Source: Silene conica
Lineage: Eukaryota > Streptophyta > Magnoliopsida > Caryophyllales > Caryophyllaceae
Assembly (NCBI GenBank): GCA_029255685.2
Contig: CM055312.2
Span: 24,894,203-24,958,202 of the forward strand
Direction of reading: 5' to 3'
Length of the DNA: 64,000 nt
Position numbers and translations under genes: made by a program. The notes under the pieces are model-generated. The model was not told the DNA's origin. It saw only the letters and a list, made by a program, of their open reading frames with translations, and did no database searches. Of the stretch, positions 38,224-49,386 are shown one piece after another. Every line of letters begins with the position of its first letter. Positions within the stretch are counted from its first letter, which is position 1.

Positions 38224-38286
38224 CTTCCCAGGAGGTCACCCATCCTAAGACTACTCCCAGCCAAGCACGCTTAACTTTGGAGTTCT
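38224..38286 (-). repeat. 5S rRNA-like domain of Cassandra left LTR
   Basis: The minus strand reads AACTCCAAAGTTAAGCGTGC and later GGATGGGTGACCTCCTGGG, which are the A-box, intermediate and C-box region of plant 5S. It is not a 5S gene. Confidence 0.85.
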
Positions 38287-38721
38287 TTCGCATGGATAAC
38301 CAGAAAAAAATGCACTTTATTGATATGAGTAGTACTTTCAATGCCTTTAAGCACTAGTCATATAAGCCTATCAATTGACCTCTTCAAGGGGTTACCCCAC
38401 CCGGATATCCTATTTGGTTCAGTGGAGTATTACACACCCCTAGTTGAAGAACGCAACGTCCTCGTTGCGCCTGGTAGCATCCCACCGCAGCCGAGCCAAA
38501 CTAGGAATCCTCCCCCGCTTGGTTGGTGCCCCGGGTACTCCAGACCACAGGCGCTCAGCAGACGGTCGCAAGGTTGCTCTGATACCATTTGTAACACCCT
38601 GGGCCAAACCTAGCACCAGAAATGTTAGCCACGGTAGCTCGCCAGGCTGTGTACAAGTCCTACACACCAACACGAGTCCTTTCCAGCGCATTTTGTCCTC
38701 ACTCGTGCACATCCCGGGAAC

Positions 38722-38785
38722 CTTCCCAGGAGGTCACCCATCCTAAGATTACTCCCAGCCAAGCACGCTTAACTTTGGAGTTCTT
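38722..38785 (-). repeat. 5S rRNA-like domain of Cassandra right LTR
   Basis: Same segment as in the left LTR with about one difference. Confidence 0.85.
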
Positions 38786-39811
38786 TCGCATGGATAACCA
38801 GAAAAGATAGTGCACTTTATTGATAGGAGTACTACTTTTAATCCCTTTAAGCACTAGTCATATAAGCCTATCAATGGACCTCTTTAAGGGGTTACCCCAC
38901 CCGAATATCCTATTTGGTTCAATGGAGTATTACATTGAATCGAAACGGGGAGGCAAAGTCTTAACTTAAGTTCAGTTCATTTGTCACTAAAGGGGGGGGG
39001 GGGGTGTTGTTCTTGATTAACTAATTAATAAACAAGAACTATAAAGAAAGGAAAGATATTAATACTGAGTTTAAACGATTAAGAGGGGAAATAAGTCAGG
39101 AATTGGGTCATCGCGGTAATTCATGTCATGCGAAAATACTAGGTCAGTCGAATAATTGATAAGCTGGGTAGTGATTATCTCCTTCCGGTCTCAAATCGCC
39201 CTAGACTCCCAAACCAATCTTTCGATCCAGGAAGGTTATATCGATTGTCCTAAGCAAGCCTACTCTACCAATCTTTCTATCTAGGTGAAGTTTTACTAGA
39301 TAAACCGGTCTCATGCGTGCACTCGTTCAACTAGTTTTCTGATTATATTGCTTATAAACAAACCTCACCGCAGAGACGACTAACATGTCAATCCTACGAC
39401 ATTATTAATGCGACTTCTCTCATTCTAAGATATTAAGAAAATTACCTACTCATAGCTTTGGGATCTAAACTAACCATTGCGATACTAATTAAATACGACA
39501 TAGTAAAATATGAAAATAAACTAATAACGACATAGAAATAAACTTAAACATAAATAAAGATGAAAGATTTAAGAAACGTTACAATAGAAAGTGGCAGAGA
39601 GTGATGAACGAACAAGATCCGGAATGTTACTGTAAACTAAAATCTTAAAGCAAAACCTAAAAATGCTACTGTGTTTGTAAAATGAAATGAGAATAGTAGA
39701 ATGAGTTCATAGTCTGATTAGTGTTAACCTAATCCTTATTTAGAGAGATTAGGTTACACTACTTGTTTTAACCTAAAAACTGAAATGCGGAATCTGGAGT
39801 CTTAAGTTAGT

Positions 39812-39990
39812 TGCTCGATCGAGTTCAAGAATCACTCGATCGAGCAGTTTTCCTTCCACGGGCCTTCGATCGAGGATTCAATCCCTTCGATCCCACTGGA
39901 CTCTCTATATACTCCTCGATCGAGTAAGGGTTCTATCGAGCACTTCCTCTGCAGAAACACTTCGATCGAGCAAACATCAGAGCTCGATCG
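39812..39990. promoter_or_regulatory. CTCGATCGAG palindrome cluster, outer LTR
   Basis: About six copies of CGATCGA in palindromic context, on the upstream side of the TATA-like box in element orientation. Confidence 0.6.
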
Positions 39991-40305
39991 AATCTTTATC
40001 AGTCCCGGTTGTTCGTTAGCTGTCCCAGTTGCTTCTGTTCTTCGTTTTGTTTCCGGTTTAGGCTCTTTTCCTCTGAATATTGCACTTCCGAGGCTCTCAA
40101 GTTCCTCGTTCAAGTCCCATCTCCTAAAAGTAGCTTACTTGTGACAGAATGACATGGTTTTTGCGACTTTTACGTACTTTCCTGCAAAATGAGAAGAAAG
40201 ACACAAAGAAGCGAATTCGGGGCAAAACAGCGTATAAAACACGTATAAATGCATGGAAATGCATGCCAAAAGATGCTAAAAAGTGTATATAATATGCACG
40301 CATCA

Positions 40306-40392
40306 AACTTCCCCAAACCAAACCTTTGCTTGTCCTCAAGCAAACTAATGCAACTACAAGAACTAAATGCAACTAACTACTACCTAATAGAA
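40306..40392 (-). mobile_element. Outer Athila-like element, internal region start
   Basis: CTTCCCCAAACCAAACC and TTTGCTTGTCCTCAAGCAAAC match 47366 onward of the inner element closely. It is cut by the Helitron end at 40393 and resumes by about 44105. Confidence 0.7.
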
Positions 40393-42508
40393 CTAGTGTG
40401 TAACCCGTGCATAAATGCACGGGTATAATATGAATCTATGTATAAAAAAAAATTATGTAGGTGACAGTTTTAACTCAAAAATATAAATATTTTGTAATAA
40501 TATGGGAATGTTTAAATAAGTGAATATATATGTATAAAATCAATAAATAGTTTAAAAATAGATATTCATTCTTACACCTTAAATATTGATTGAAGACAAA
40601 ACAAACGTAAAGATAATAAATGTCCTTAGGGAAATCAAAGGAGGAAGACGACACGGGTAATCTCATCGTTAATGTGAAAAAGTATAATATTACGTTATAC
40701 CTGAATGACTTCCATAAACCATGATGTAAGAGGTCGGAGATACTCAATTTTACAATTGCATTAACAAAACATAGAAATTGTTTCCGAATGATAATCCGGA
40801 AATAAAAACAGAGATGATTCAAGTCATTATTCCTTCATCGTAAGAAAAATCTCGTTTAAAATAGTCATTTTTCTATATTCCGTCCAAAATCAAAGAATTA
40901 ATGAGACTGACTCCATCAAGTACAACAATATCAAAAATATTAGTGTAATTCTAAATATAAATACCAACGGAATGTTGTAAAGGTTGTATGATACAGGCTC
41001 ACACCGAGTACTAAAATCAAAGAATTAAAGAGCTCATTTTAATCACGTCATATCCAATCTCCTTGCATTTGTGCCTTCAAATTGAAATTGAACTTTGACA
41101 CCCTTCGTTGTTTCCCTGGAATGCAAACACCAAATGTTAAAATAGTGTAACATTCATACTTTCTAATTGTGAGATAATTTGCATTTTCAGCAGTGCTTAT
41201 CCAGTAGCATATTCTGGAAAGTTTAGGGTTTATTAGATTTCAAATAATTTGGTAAATTTAATGTGTCCTAAGAAATCTAAGTTGCACCAAGGCGAGATTT
41301 GGTTAGTGTCTCATCCATGAAGCATCTTAGGCGCACTTGAGGCGCGCCTTTACAAATTAAGACGGAGTATACAAAATTCGAGCCCTCCAATATGTTTTCC
41401 ATACGTTGATCACTGGCCCAATGACAATGTATTAACTAATTTGGCAAGGTGAAACAAATTAAAATATACGGAGTTATAAAATTTAGCACATATTATTCCG
41501 TCTAATTCCTTTGAATTGACCTATTTGTTCAAAATCCACATCAGAAATTTTGAAAAATGGAATGATTTAGAGTCGGAGGGTGTATGCCTTAAAATAGTAG
41601 TCTCACAATGATTAAATCAAATTAAAAATGAGCATTTCCTAATTTGGTAGTCGTATAATTGATAGTAACATAACCATAATTTTACAACCAATACGTATAG
41701 CTATATTGCGCAGATAATCGCACACTGGACACTCGGACATATGTATGACACTTGGATACTGAATTTTATACCAAAAACATGATATTTTTTCATATAATAG
41801 TCAAATCCAACACCTGGACACGTATTCGTGTAGGATGCACAAATCACTTACTTCATATTCATTTAAAAGATTGGTCTAACCCCAGTTACCTACCTAAAAT
41901 TTTCATTCTCGTCCTCCTCAAGACTTCAATAGCAACTTTATTTATTCTGTTAAGGCTTATTCTGTTAAAGCTGTTAGCGGCTACTACTAAGCAAACTAAA
42001 AATTGTGAAAACTCTCAACTCCTTCCTCTAAAGCTTAGTAGTTTAGAGCTAACTTATTAGAAGATGTTGATAGAGTTGTAGGGTTTATTAGATTAGCTAT
42101 TTATGAACACTACAAATCCAACAACAGAAAAACTAAATGTCAAAGGAGATAAATAAATGTTAAGAAATCAAAAAGAGATGGTAACGCACTAATCGAACTT
42201 GTGCATAGAATCTTTATACTCCTCTGCAACCATTAATCTCGGATCACTCCGACTATAATTTTTGGATTAAAAATCAAACAGAGACCCCTAATTTTCGATA
42301 TTCAGTCATTTCATAATCAACTAAGTTAAACATCTTTAGATTTCACCTTAAATCATAAGCAAACACAACCGAAATAAGAAACAATACCAAATAATAATGC
42401 TGCCATCTTGATTTTCTTTGGAGATAGACCTGCCACCATTAATCAAGTGTATTTCTTAATTAGTTAATTTGGAGAATTGCATAGTCTAATAATTGATTGA
42501 GTCTTTTT

Positions 42509-42627
42509 GATGTCTTAGTTCAGTGGTGAAGACGGAGCTATCCTGGACAATAGGTCCTAGGTTCGATTCTCCCTCCCCTCTATTGTAATGCGACCAAGTG
42601 CGTGCTTCGTTGAACCAACAAAAAATA
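42509..42627 (+). mobile_element. tRNA-derived SINE
   Basis: The A box lies in TCTTAGTTCAGTGGTGAAG and the B box in AGGTTCGATTC. It is flanked by 13-bp duplications ATTGAGTCTTTTT (42496-42508) and ATTGAGCCTTTTT (42628-42640), which differ at one base, giving firm borders. Confidence 0.8.
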
Positions 42628-43029
42628 ATTGAGCCTTTTTCACGCTAAAAACCCAAATCATTTTCGCAAATTAAGTCGCTTACCATTAATCGAATCTGCC
42701 ATCGTCAAACTAAGTAAGTTAATTTAATACCCAAATTAGATCACATCTACAAAGACAACATATAACCTAAAACGACTCCGACGAAGAAAAATGACAGAAA
42801 AAAAAGGAATTACCGGGTAATTAAAAGACTATAGTAGAAATAATATGAAAACTATCACAAATTATTCGATATTTCGTAGAGATGGCTAAATATAACAACA
42901 ATTCATTATTTTCAGAAAATCCTCTTTTAATAAATGATGTTCAAAAGTAATTAAATTGTTTGTAAATAATACAAAATTGTGACGGGCCATATATAATTTG
43001 TGTTTAAAATATTTAATTATAATGTTTTG

Positions 43030-43620
43030 CCAATAGCCAACAACATTACAAATATAGAAAAATGTCTTTATAAACTACATTTGTTAATATATTACATTTG
43101 TTAGTTTGTATTTCTCCAATATAAAATTTCCAAACCCTTATTACGGGTAACCTAAAAAATACGGAGTATTAATATAAAGTCGGTCATGTTTCAATAGTAA
43201 CATAAAGTCGACAACACCTAATAATGTTGACTCTTATATGACAATTGAGAGTTGAGACGGAGTCATCTTTGTTCTGGAAGAAAATATTTCGTCTCAATTT
43301 ACCTCTTGCGACGAATGTTTAGGGCCAACGTTACTTTTGTAACAAAACTAAATGACGTTTTCGACGGACATTTCTGTCATGTTAACCTTTGTTTTGTGTA
43401 CTATAGTGTTAAAACAATTTATAATATCTCACATATGCTAAAAAACATTACAAATATTGAATATTTTCTTCCACTACATTAATAGTTATATTACATTCAT
43501 CAAATTGTTTTCTTTCACCTTACATTTTTGGACCCTTCTGACACGTGACCCAAAAAATAGTTTCATAAAATCGATCATGTCTAAAAACATGCCGTGATTA
43601 ATAATAGTTAAGAAAACTAT
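43030..43620. repeat. Diverged direct duplication
   Basis: The segment near 43030-43195 (ACATTACAAATAT, a GTTAATATATTACATT-like part, AACCTAAAAAATA, then TCGGTCATG) recurs near 43444-43580 with substantial divergence. The origin is unknown. Confidence 0.45.
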
Positions 43621-43838
43621 TATATGATAATTATTAAAAAAAATATGGTTGGATATTAAATGTTTTGCAAAAATCTGGTATTTATGTGGAAATTAAAAGT
43701 ATAAGTTGATAAAAATACAGAGTACTACTTTTACAGTTTAGCAAAAAATCAAGAAATTAAGATGACGAGAAGATCGAGACAAATGGAAAATAGCGTGGAC
43801 GGAGTAACTTTTACAAATTATAGAGGGTGATATCGAAT

Positions 43839-43940
43839 ATGTCTTAGTCTAGTGGTTAAGACGGAGGTATAGTTGACAATAGGTCCCAGGATCGAATCCC
43901 AGTAGGGGTAGTGGATGAGTCAGTAGTTTTTGTTTTACAT
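43839..43940 (+). mobile_element. tRNA-derived SINE, same family
   Basis: The A box lies in GTCTTAGTCTAGTGGTTAAG and the B box in AGGATCGAATCC. It shares GACAATAGGTCC with the SINE at 42509. No target duplication was identified, so the ends are approximate. Confidence 0.65.
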
Positions 43941-44104
43941 GTATTTATTGTGTACATAATCTGTATTTTATACGGTCAATCGATATAAGCGCGACACGTC
44001 ACCTTTTTACTCTAAAATAACGGTTACCGGCTGTTGCTTTAATATATTAAATGATGGCCTGGAATCGCCTCAGAGCCAACTATAGATTATACGTTAACCG
44101 TCTA

Positions 44105-45218
44105 AAAGCAGAAAAACAACTTAGACAATTGACCTCAAAAGATTGTATGCTTTGGACTCTCCCGGGTCGCTCTTCTCTCATCAAACAAGGGTAAGTATTT
44201 ATGTGCAAGAGAGAAAGATAGGAAAATAAAGACATTCTCCTAACTACGACCAACAATTCATGCAATGCAACTAGCATGACAGATGATTCTAATTACCGTA
44301 CACACGCATATCAACCTTTCAATGACTATCAAATGCAGAATACTTGCAAGTTATGGTTATGTGAGGTAAAATGGGTAAAAAGAGGCAAAAAAACAATATG
44401 GGAAAGAGGAGGTAACAGCTCGAGCTAGCTACCAAGACTTAACCAAAAGTAGAATCATCTATATTACTCACAAAAAACTCGATGCCATGCTCGACATACA
44501 ACTCATACAACCAACCATAGAACTTGAATTGTGCAAAAACATACCTAGCTTATTGATTTTTCTTTTTTTTCTTTTCTTTCAATTCCCAAAAGATATAATG
44601 ATAAGCACGAGAATGAATTTTCTTTTTCTTTTGTTATCATCTCTCTTTTTTTCTTTCTTTTTCTTTTTGCTAAGTTCATGAAAACAACCAATTCCGAGTT
44701 CAAGTTCCAACTTTCTCAAAATGTCAACTCCAAAATGAAATCCGAACCAAAACTGATGAAATGAATGTATACCACAAAACAACACTAAACAAGCTCGACA
44801 CAAGGTAGGCTAAGATTTGGGTGTAGTTTATAGGTCAACTGGCAGTTTTTGGCTAAATGTGGAGTTAAATGGGTTAAATGAGAAATGGGATATGCAAGTA
44901 TTCTCCAAACATGTGATACCAATCACAAACCATGGGTGCGAGCAAAAAGCAACTAAAAGTCATGCATGTGAAATGCGATGAAATGAAGGGAGTATTACTC
45001 TCAATCCTACATAAACTGGTCATGAATGTCACCAGTTATAGGTTCTAAAACTCAGAATGTTTAAGTAGTTGGCCAAATATAAGTCAAGTCCAAAAGTCCA
45101 AGTAAAATTTTTCAAAACAGAATTCGGGACATGCTAAATGGTTTTTACTTCAAAGTGGTGAAAAACTGTAGTAAATGATCAACACAAATAACCTAAAGGG
45201 CAGTATCATCATCGTAAA
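44105..45218 (-). mobile_element. Outer Athila-like element, internal region (resumed)
   Basis: Non-coding. It parallels 47560-49070 of the inner element: the GGACTCTCCCGGGTCGCTC block, a pyrimidine-rich stretch near 44560-44665, and the CACCAGTTATAGG block. It provides the empty site for the hAT MITE of the inner element. Confidence 0.7.
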
Positions 45219-46075
45219 TGATGCGTGTCGTTATGCACCAAAAATAAAGACCTAAGTCTACTAACTAGAAGCTAGTGGAAGTAGGGATCGTATCCACAGG
45301 GAGGTAAAATTCCATTTGCGATCTTAAATTGTTCAGTCACAAAAATCAGGAGTTTTGGATTGGTGAAACTAACTAAACAAGAAAAAAGAAAACAAAGAAT
45401 AAAAGGAGATGATTAAAAACACGATTCTAAACGATAAAAAAGAGAATATGCTAGGATTCAGGTCACCGCGGTAATTCATGTAATATAAAAGTGCTAAGTC
45501 AGTCAATTCTATGATAAGGTGGGAACGATTAATGTCATTTCGGTCTGAAATCACCCTAGACTCCCCTATCAATCTTTCGATCTTAGTTAGGTTATATAGA
45601 TTGTCCTAAGCAATCCTACTCTACCAATCTTTCGATCCAGCCGGAGTTTTATAGATAAACCGGTCTCATGCATGCATTCAATTAACAGGTTTTATAATTA
45701 GATTGCTTATAAACAAACCTCGTCACAAAAAAGACTAAACATGTGAATCTTATTACATTATTACCGCGATTCCCTCATCCTAACATATTACGAAATTAGC
45801 TACACATGGCTTGGGATTCTAAACTAACTATTGAGATGCGAGAAAAATAAGACATAATAAAAAGATCAAATAAACTAAAAGTAAGGGAGGAGGAATAACA
45901 AAAATAACAAAAGAACGAGAATTAAATTAAAAGAAAGAAAATAGATTACAGAAATTCTGAGTATAAGGCAAGAAGAATGAGGAAGAAAAGCTATCCCAGA
46001 AGTTACAGTGACAAGAACTAAGAGAGAGATGAAGAGTGGTGTGTGAGATGATGAATTTTACCTTAACCTCATCTC

Positions 46076-46085
46076 TTTTTATAAG
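46076..46085 (-). promoter_or_regulatory. TATA-like box in inverted repeat, left LTR
   Basis: The minus strand reads CTTATAAAAA. Inverted arms of roughly 22 bases (TTTTACCTTAACCT.., 46057-46077, against 46083-46106) flank it. Confidence 0.5.
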
Positions 46086-46485
46086 AGATATTAGGTTGAG
46101 GTAAAATCTAACCTAGAAAAGTTACACGGAAACCAAGGCCCATTAGTGATTTACTCGATCGAGCTTCAAATCTACTCGATTGAGTAGATTAAGGACAAAA
46201 AATATTCGATCGAGTGATTAAGGACTCGATTGAATGGATTACAGACCAAAACCCCTCGATCGAATGGATTACAGATCAAAACCCCTCGATCGAATGGATT
46301 ACAGACTCGATCGAGGACTTCTCAGCGAGTAATTCCTGCTTCGTGCACTGAACTTCAAACGGCTTCTATTTCTTGTTTACTCACTCAAATCAAGCGTTCT
46401 TGGTGTCGTTGGGAAGCTAAGAGGATAAGCTTTCATCTACAATTGGAATCACTTGATTATCTAGTGTAGAACTCGAGATATGGCT

Positions 46486-47037
46486 TGTAACAACCCGACC
46501 CGCCATCGTCGTAACACAAACCCAATAAAATGGGTGTGCACTTTTGTGCCCATTATTTGTCCTCACTTAAGCCCAAAAGCATAAGGCCTTGTTACTAAGT
46601 GGTGGGTGGAAGTTATTATAAACATATCACAGGCCTCACATTCAACCGATGTGGGATAACTTTCCTCTCATACTCTTGGGGTGTTACAAACTCCCCCACT
46701 TAAAGAACACAACGTCCTCGTTGTGCCTCAAACTTGACCACAACCAGGACCAGAATCCCCCCCGCTAGGTGTGTGACCCGGGTACTCCCGACCACAGGCT
46801 CACCACACGGTCGCAGGTTCGCTCTGATACCATTTGTAACAACCCGACCCGCCATCGTCGTAACACAAACCCAATAAGATGGGTGTGCACTTTTGTGCCC
46901 ATTATTTGTCCTCACTTAAGCCCAAAAGCGCAAGGCCTTGTTACTAAGTGGTGGGTGGAAGTTATTATAAACATATCACAAGCCTCACATTCTACCGATG
47001 TGGGATAACTTTCCTCTCATACTCTTGGGGTGTTACA
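46486..47037 (-). mobile_element. TRIM without 5S sequence
   Basis: Two 203-bp LTRs (46486-46688 and 46835-47037, TGTAACAACCC to GGTGTTACA) flank a 146-bp internal region with the tRNA-iMet type primer site on the minus strand (GCTCTGATACCA on the plus strand, near 46821-46832). The pentamers TGGCT (46481-46485) and TGGTT (47038-47042) match at four of five positions. The right LTR of the host element at 52813-52840 shows the uninterrupted site. The internal region is clearly related to that of the Cassandra TRIM at 38092, but the LTRs lack the 5S segment. Confidence 0.85.
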
Positions 47038-47365
47038 TGGTTGTCAAAATTAGGCACCAGAAAATTGAAGTTCTTCCTTGTTGGCTTAGCTCCCATTCTT
47101 CATTTTGCGCACCTCAAATAGCCTTTCACCAGGACAACTTGCGCTTCCCAATGCTTATAAGGTCTATTCCAACTTCCATCTTCTAAAAGAGTGTACTTAG
47201 GACAACTTTGGCTCGGTTTTCATCACTTTCGCGCTTATTCCTACAAAATAGCAAGAAAAGCACAAAGTAGCGTGTCCGGGGCATAAAGTGATATAAAATC
47301 ACCTATAAAACATAGAAATGCGTGCCAAAAAGGTACTGAAAAGTATATATAAAATGCACGCATCA

Positions 47366-47385
47366 AAATTCCCCAAACCAAACCT
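47366..47385 (-). other. Polypurine-type tract of inner Athila-like element
   Basis: The minus strand reads GGTTTGGTTTGGGGAATTTT directly before the LTR start, in the usual place for plus-strand priming. Confidence 0.55.
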
Positions 47386-49386
47386 TTGTTTGTCCTCAAG
47401 CAAACTAAATGCAACTATGCAAACTGAATGCAACTACTATGAACCTAATGGAAAGGAGTAAATTTTAGAGCTCGCTATAAGTCAAATGCTAACTACTTCA
47501 ATGCAAGTGATCAATCACCAAAAAGCTAAATACGAAAGTAAACGAATTTATGCATATCTTGAAAAACAACTTGGACATTTTGACTTTGCAAGACCTGTAT
47601 GTTCGGACTCTCCCGGGTCACTCTTCTCTCAACAAAGCAAATGGTGAGTATAATATGTTCAAAGAGAAAAAGAAAATATAGACACGCACCTAGACTACGA
47701 CCAACATAAACATCCATTGCAACTAATATGACAAAGGATTCTAGATACCGTACACACGCATTTCAAACAATCAATGACCATCACATGCCGAATACTTGCA
47801 AAAGTTTGGATAAGTGAGGTAGTGGGTAAGAAGAGGCAAAAACAAATATGGGAAAGAGGAGGTAAAGCGTCAAGCTAGCTACCTAATCCAAACCAAAAGT
47901 ACAACCGTCTTTCTTACTTACAACAAACACGATGCCATGTTTCAGCATCAAATTCACTAAAACCATGAAACTTGAATTGGAGCAAAAGATGATTAGCTTA
48001 TTGAGCTTATTCTAATTCCCCAAAAAATATGAAGTAAACACGGGAATACAATTCTTTTTCTTTCTTTTTCTCTTCTTTTCTTTTCTTTTTTTTTCTTTGC
48101 TAATTTTATGAATCCCATCCAATTCCAAGTTACGAGCTCCAACTTTCTCAATTATCAACTCCAAAATGAAAACCGAACAAAAACTGATGCAAAATTATAT
48201 ATACCACAAAAACCGACACTAAACTAGCTCGACGCAAGGTAAGCTTACATTTGGGTGTAGTTTATGGGTCAACTGGCAGTTTTAGGCTAAATGTGGAGTT
48301 TAAAATGGGTAAAACGAGAAAGGGAGAAAAATTGCAATTCTCCAAACATGTGATACCAACCACAAACCTATGCGTGCAGGCAATAAGAAATCAAGTGTCA
48401 TATACATGCAATGCTATGAAATGTAGGGAGTAACTACTCTCAATCCTAGATGAACCGGTCATGGATGTCACCAGTTATAGGCTAGGTAGCACGAACACTT
48501 CTCCTAGTGAGCCGTACCGTGTCCGACACCGTGTCCGACACCGACAATCCACGGACACACGCCGAAACGTGTCCAACACCTAAATAGTCGTGTCTAACTT
48601 TCTACATTTATTTGGGCACGTGTCCGACGTGTGTCCATGGTATTTGAGAGTCCTGTCCGTCGCGTGTCCATGATATTTGGTTATCATTTCCGGTGAATAA
48701 TGTTCTTGAGATGAGAAATGCATTTTCGAAAGAGATCAATTAGAATATTGATTCGGATGAGGAATGAAAATAAATTTATTATCAATGGCACGTTTTACAT
48801 TCACTTATTTAAAATTAATATCAAATACTTTTACAAAAATAAAATCAAAAATTTATAACTATAAAATGTATATTTTATTAAATTGAAATGTCGTGTCCCG
48901 TGTCCTAAATTTCATGGCATGTCGTGTCCCGTGTCTGTGTCGTGTCCGTGTCCGTGTCCGTGTCCGTTTTGGTGCTACCTAGGTTATAGGCTCTAAACCT
49001 CAGATTTTTAAGTAGATTTCCAAAACACAAGTCAAGTCTAATAGTCCAAGTAAAAATTTCAAGATAAAATTCGAGGTATGCTTTAAAAGATTTTTCTAAT
49101 TTTTTTTTTGAAAAAATACAAGGAATAACAACAAAATGACTATAGAGCAGAACCATCATCAAATAACTCCAATCCGACTCGACTATATGCAGAATTAAAC
49201 GTGATATTTTTTTGATTTTTTGATTTTTTGAAGCAAACATGAAAATAAAGACAGTAAATAGACGTGAATGCAAGCAAAATGAAAATGCAGACGCAAAAGG
49301 ATGCATTACCCTCCCCAAACCAAAAGAGACAATGTCCTCATTGTCTTCTCGGCACATAACAACCAAGGGGAAAGGGGGTATACATC
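47386..49386 (-). mobile_element. Inner Athila-like element, 3' non-coding internal region
   Basis: No coding recognised. It contains a pyrimidine-rich stretch (about 48052-48098) and the hAT MITE. Confidence 0.6.
48482..48982. mobile_element. hAT-type MITE
   Basis: A 501-bp insert with terminal inverted repeats CTAGGTAGCAC and the 8-bp duplication GTTATAGG (48474-48481 and 48983-48990). The same place in the related outer element (about 45030-45045, CACCAGTTATAGG) is uninterrupted, confirming the insertion. Both ends carry runs of GTGTCCG/GTGTCCGACACC subterminal repeats. It has no coding capacity. The 8-bp duplication fits hAT. Confidence 0.8.

Larger units (their letters stand above)
38092..38934 (-). 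mobile_element. Cassandra-type TRIM with 5S sequence in its LTRs
   Basis: Two LTRs of 343 and 345 bp (38092-38434 and 38590-38934, TGTAACACC to GTATTACA) flank a 155-bp internal region. On the minus strand the primer site TGGTATCAGAGC lies at 38576-38587. Each LTR contains a 5S rRNA-like segment on the minus strand, the hallmark of Cassandra, a non-coding TRIM family of ferns and seed plants. The flanking pentamers are TCGAA (38087-38091) and TTGAA (38935-38939), matching at four of five positions. It looks whole for a TRIM and codes for nothing. Confidence 0.9.
38017..40305 (-). repeat. Athila/Tat-like Gypsy LTR of the outer element
   Basis: Starts TGACACGCTTGTCG and ends ATGCACGCATCA, followed by the TTCCCCAAACC tract that on the minus strand is the purine-rich GGTTTGGGGAA preceding the LTR. 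It shares with the inner element the blocks CGCGGTAATTCATGT and CCTAGACTCCC. It is interrupted by a Cassandra TRIM at 38092-38934. A palindrome cluster (39812-39990) and a TATA-like box in an inverted repeat (39720-39760) lie in the U3 region. The element is broken. Confidence 0.75.
40393..44086 (-). mobile_element. Probable Helitron, minus strand, right end uncertain
   Basis: On the minus strand the 3' end has a perfect 10-bp stem (ACCCGTGCAT/ATGCACGGGT, 40403-40424), then seven bases and CTAG/T, a clear Helitron terminus. The interrupted host sequence is the Athila internal region, which resumes by about 44105, so the insert must end before that. The best 5' candidate on the minus strand is A/TCTATAG (end 44086), but this is weak. 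The content is AT-rich and non-coding apart from two SINEs and a diverged duplication. No Rep/helicase gene was seen, so it is non-autonomous. Confidence 0.5.
45219..47365 (-). repeat. Left (3') LTR of inner Athila-like element
   Basis: 2147 bp including the 552-bp TRIM and its duplicated pentamer; about 1590 bp without them. It carries a palindrome cluster (46154-46315) and a TATA-like box centred in an inverted repeat (46057-46106). Confidence 0.85.

Noticed and set aside
38440-38746. Open frames of about 90-100 codons on both strands
   Set aside because: They fall across the Cassandra internal region and LTR and include primer-site and 5S sequence; not coding.
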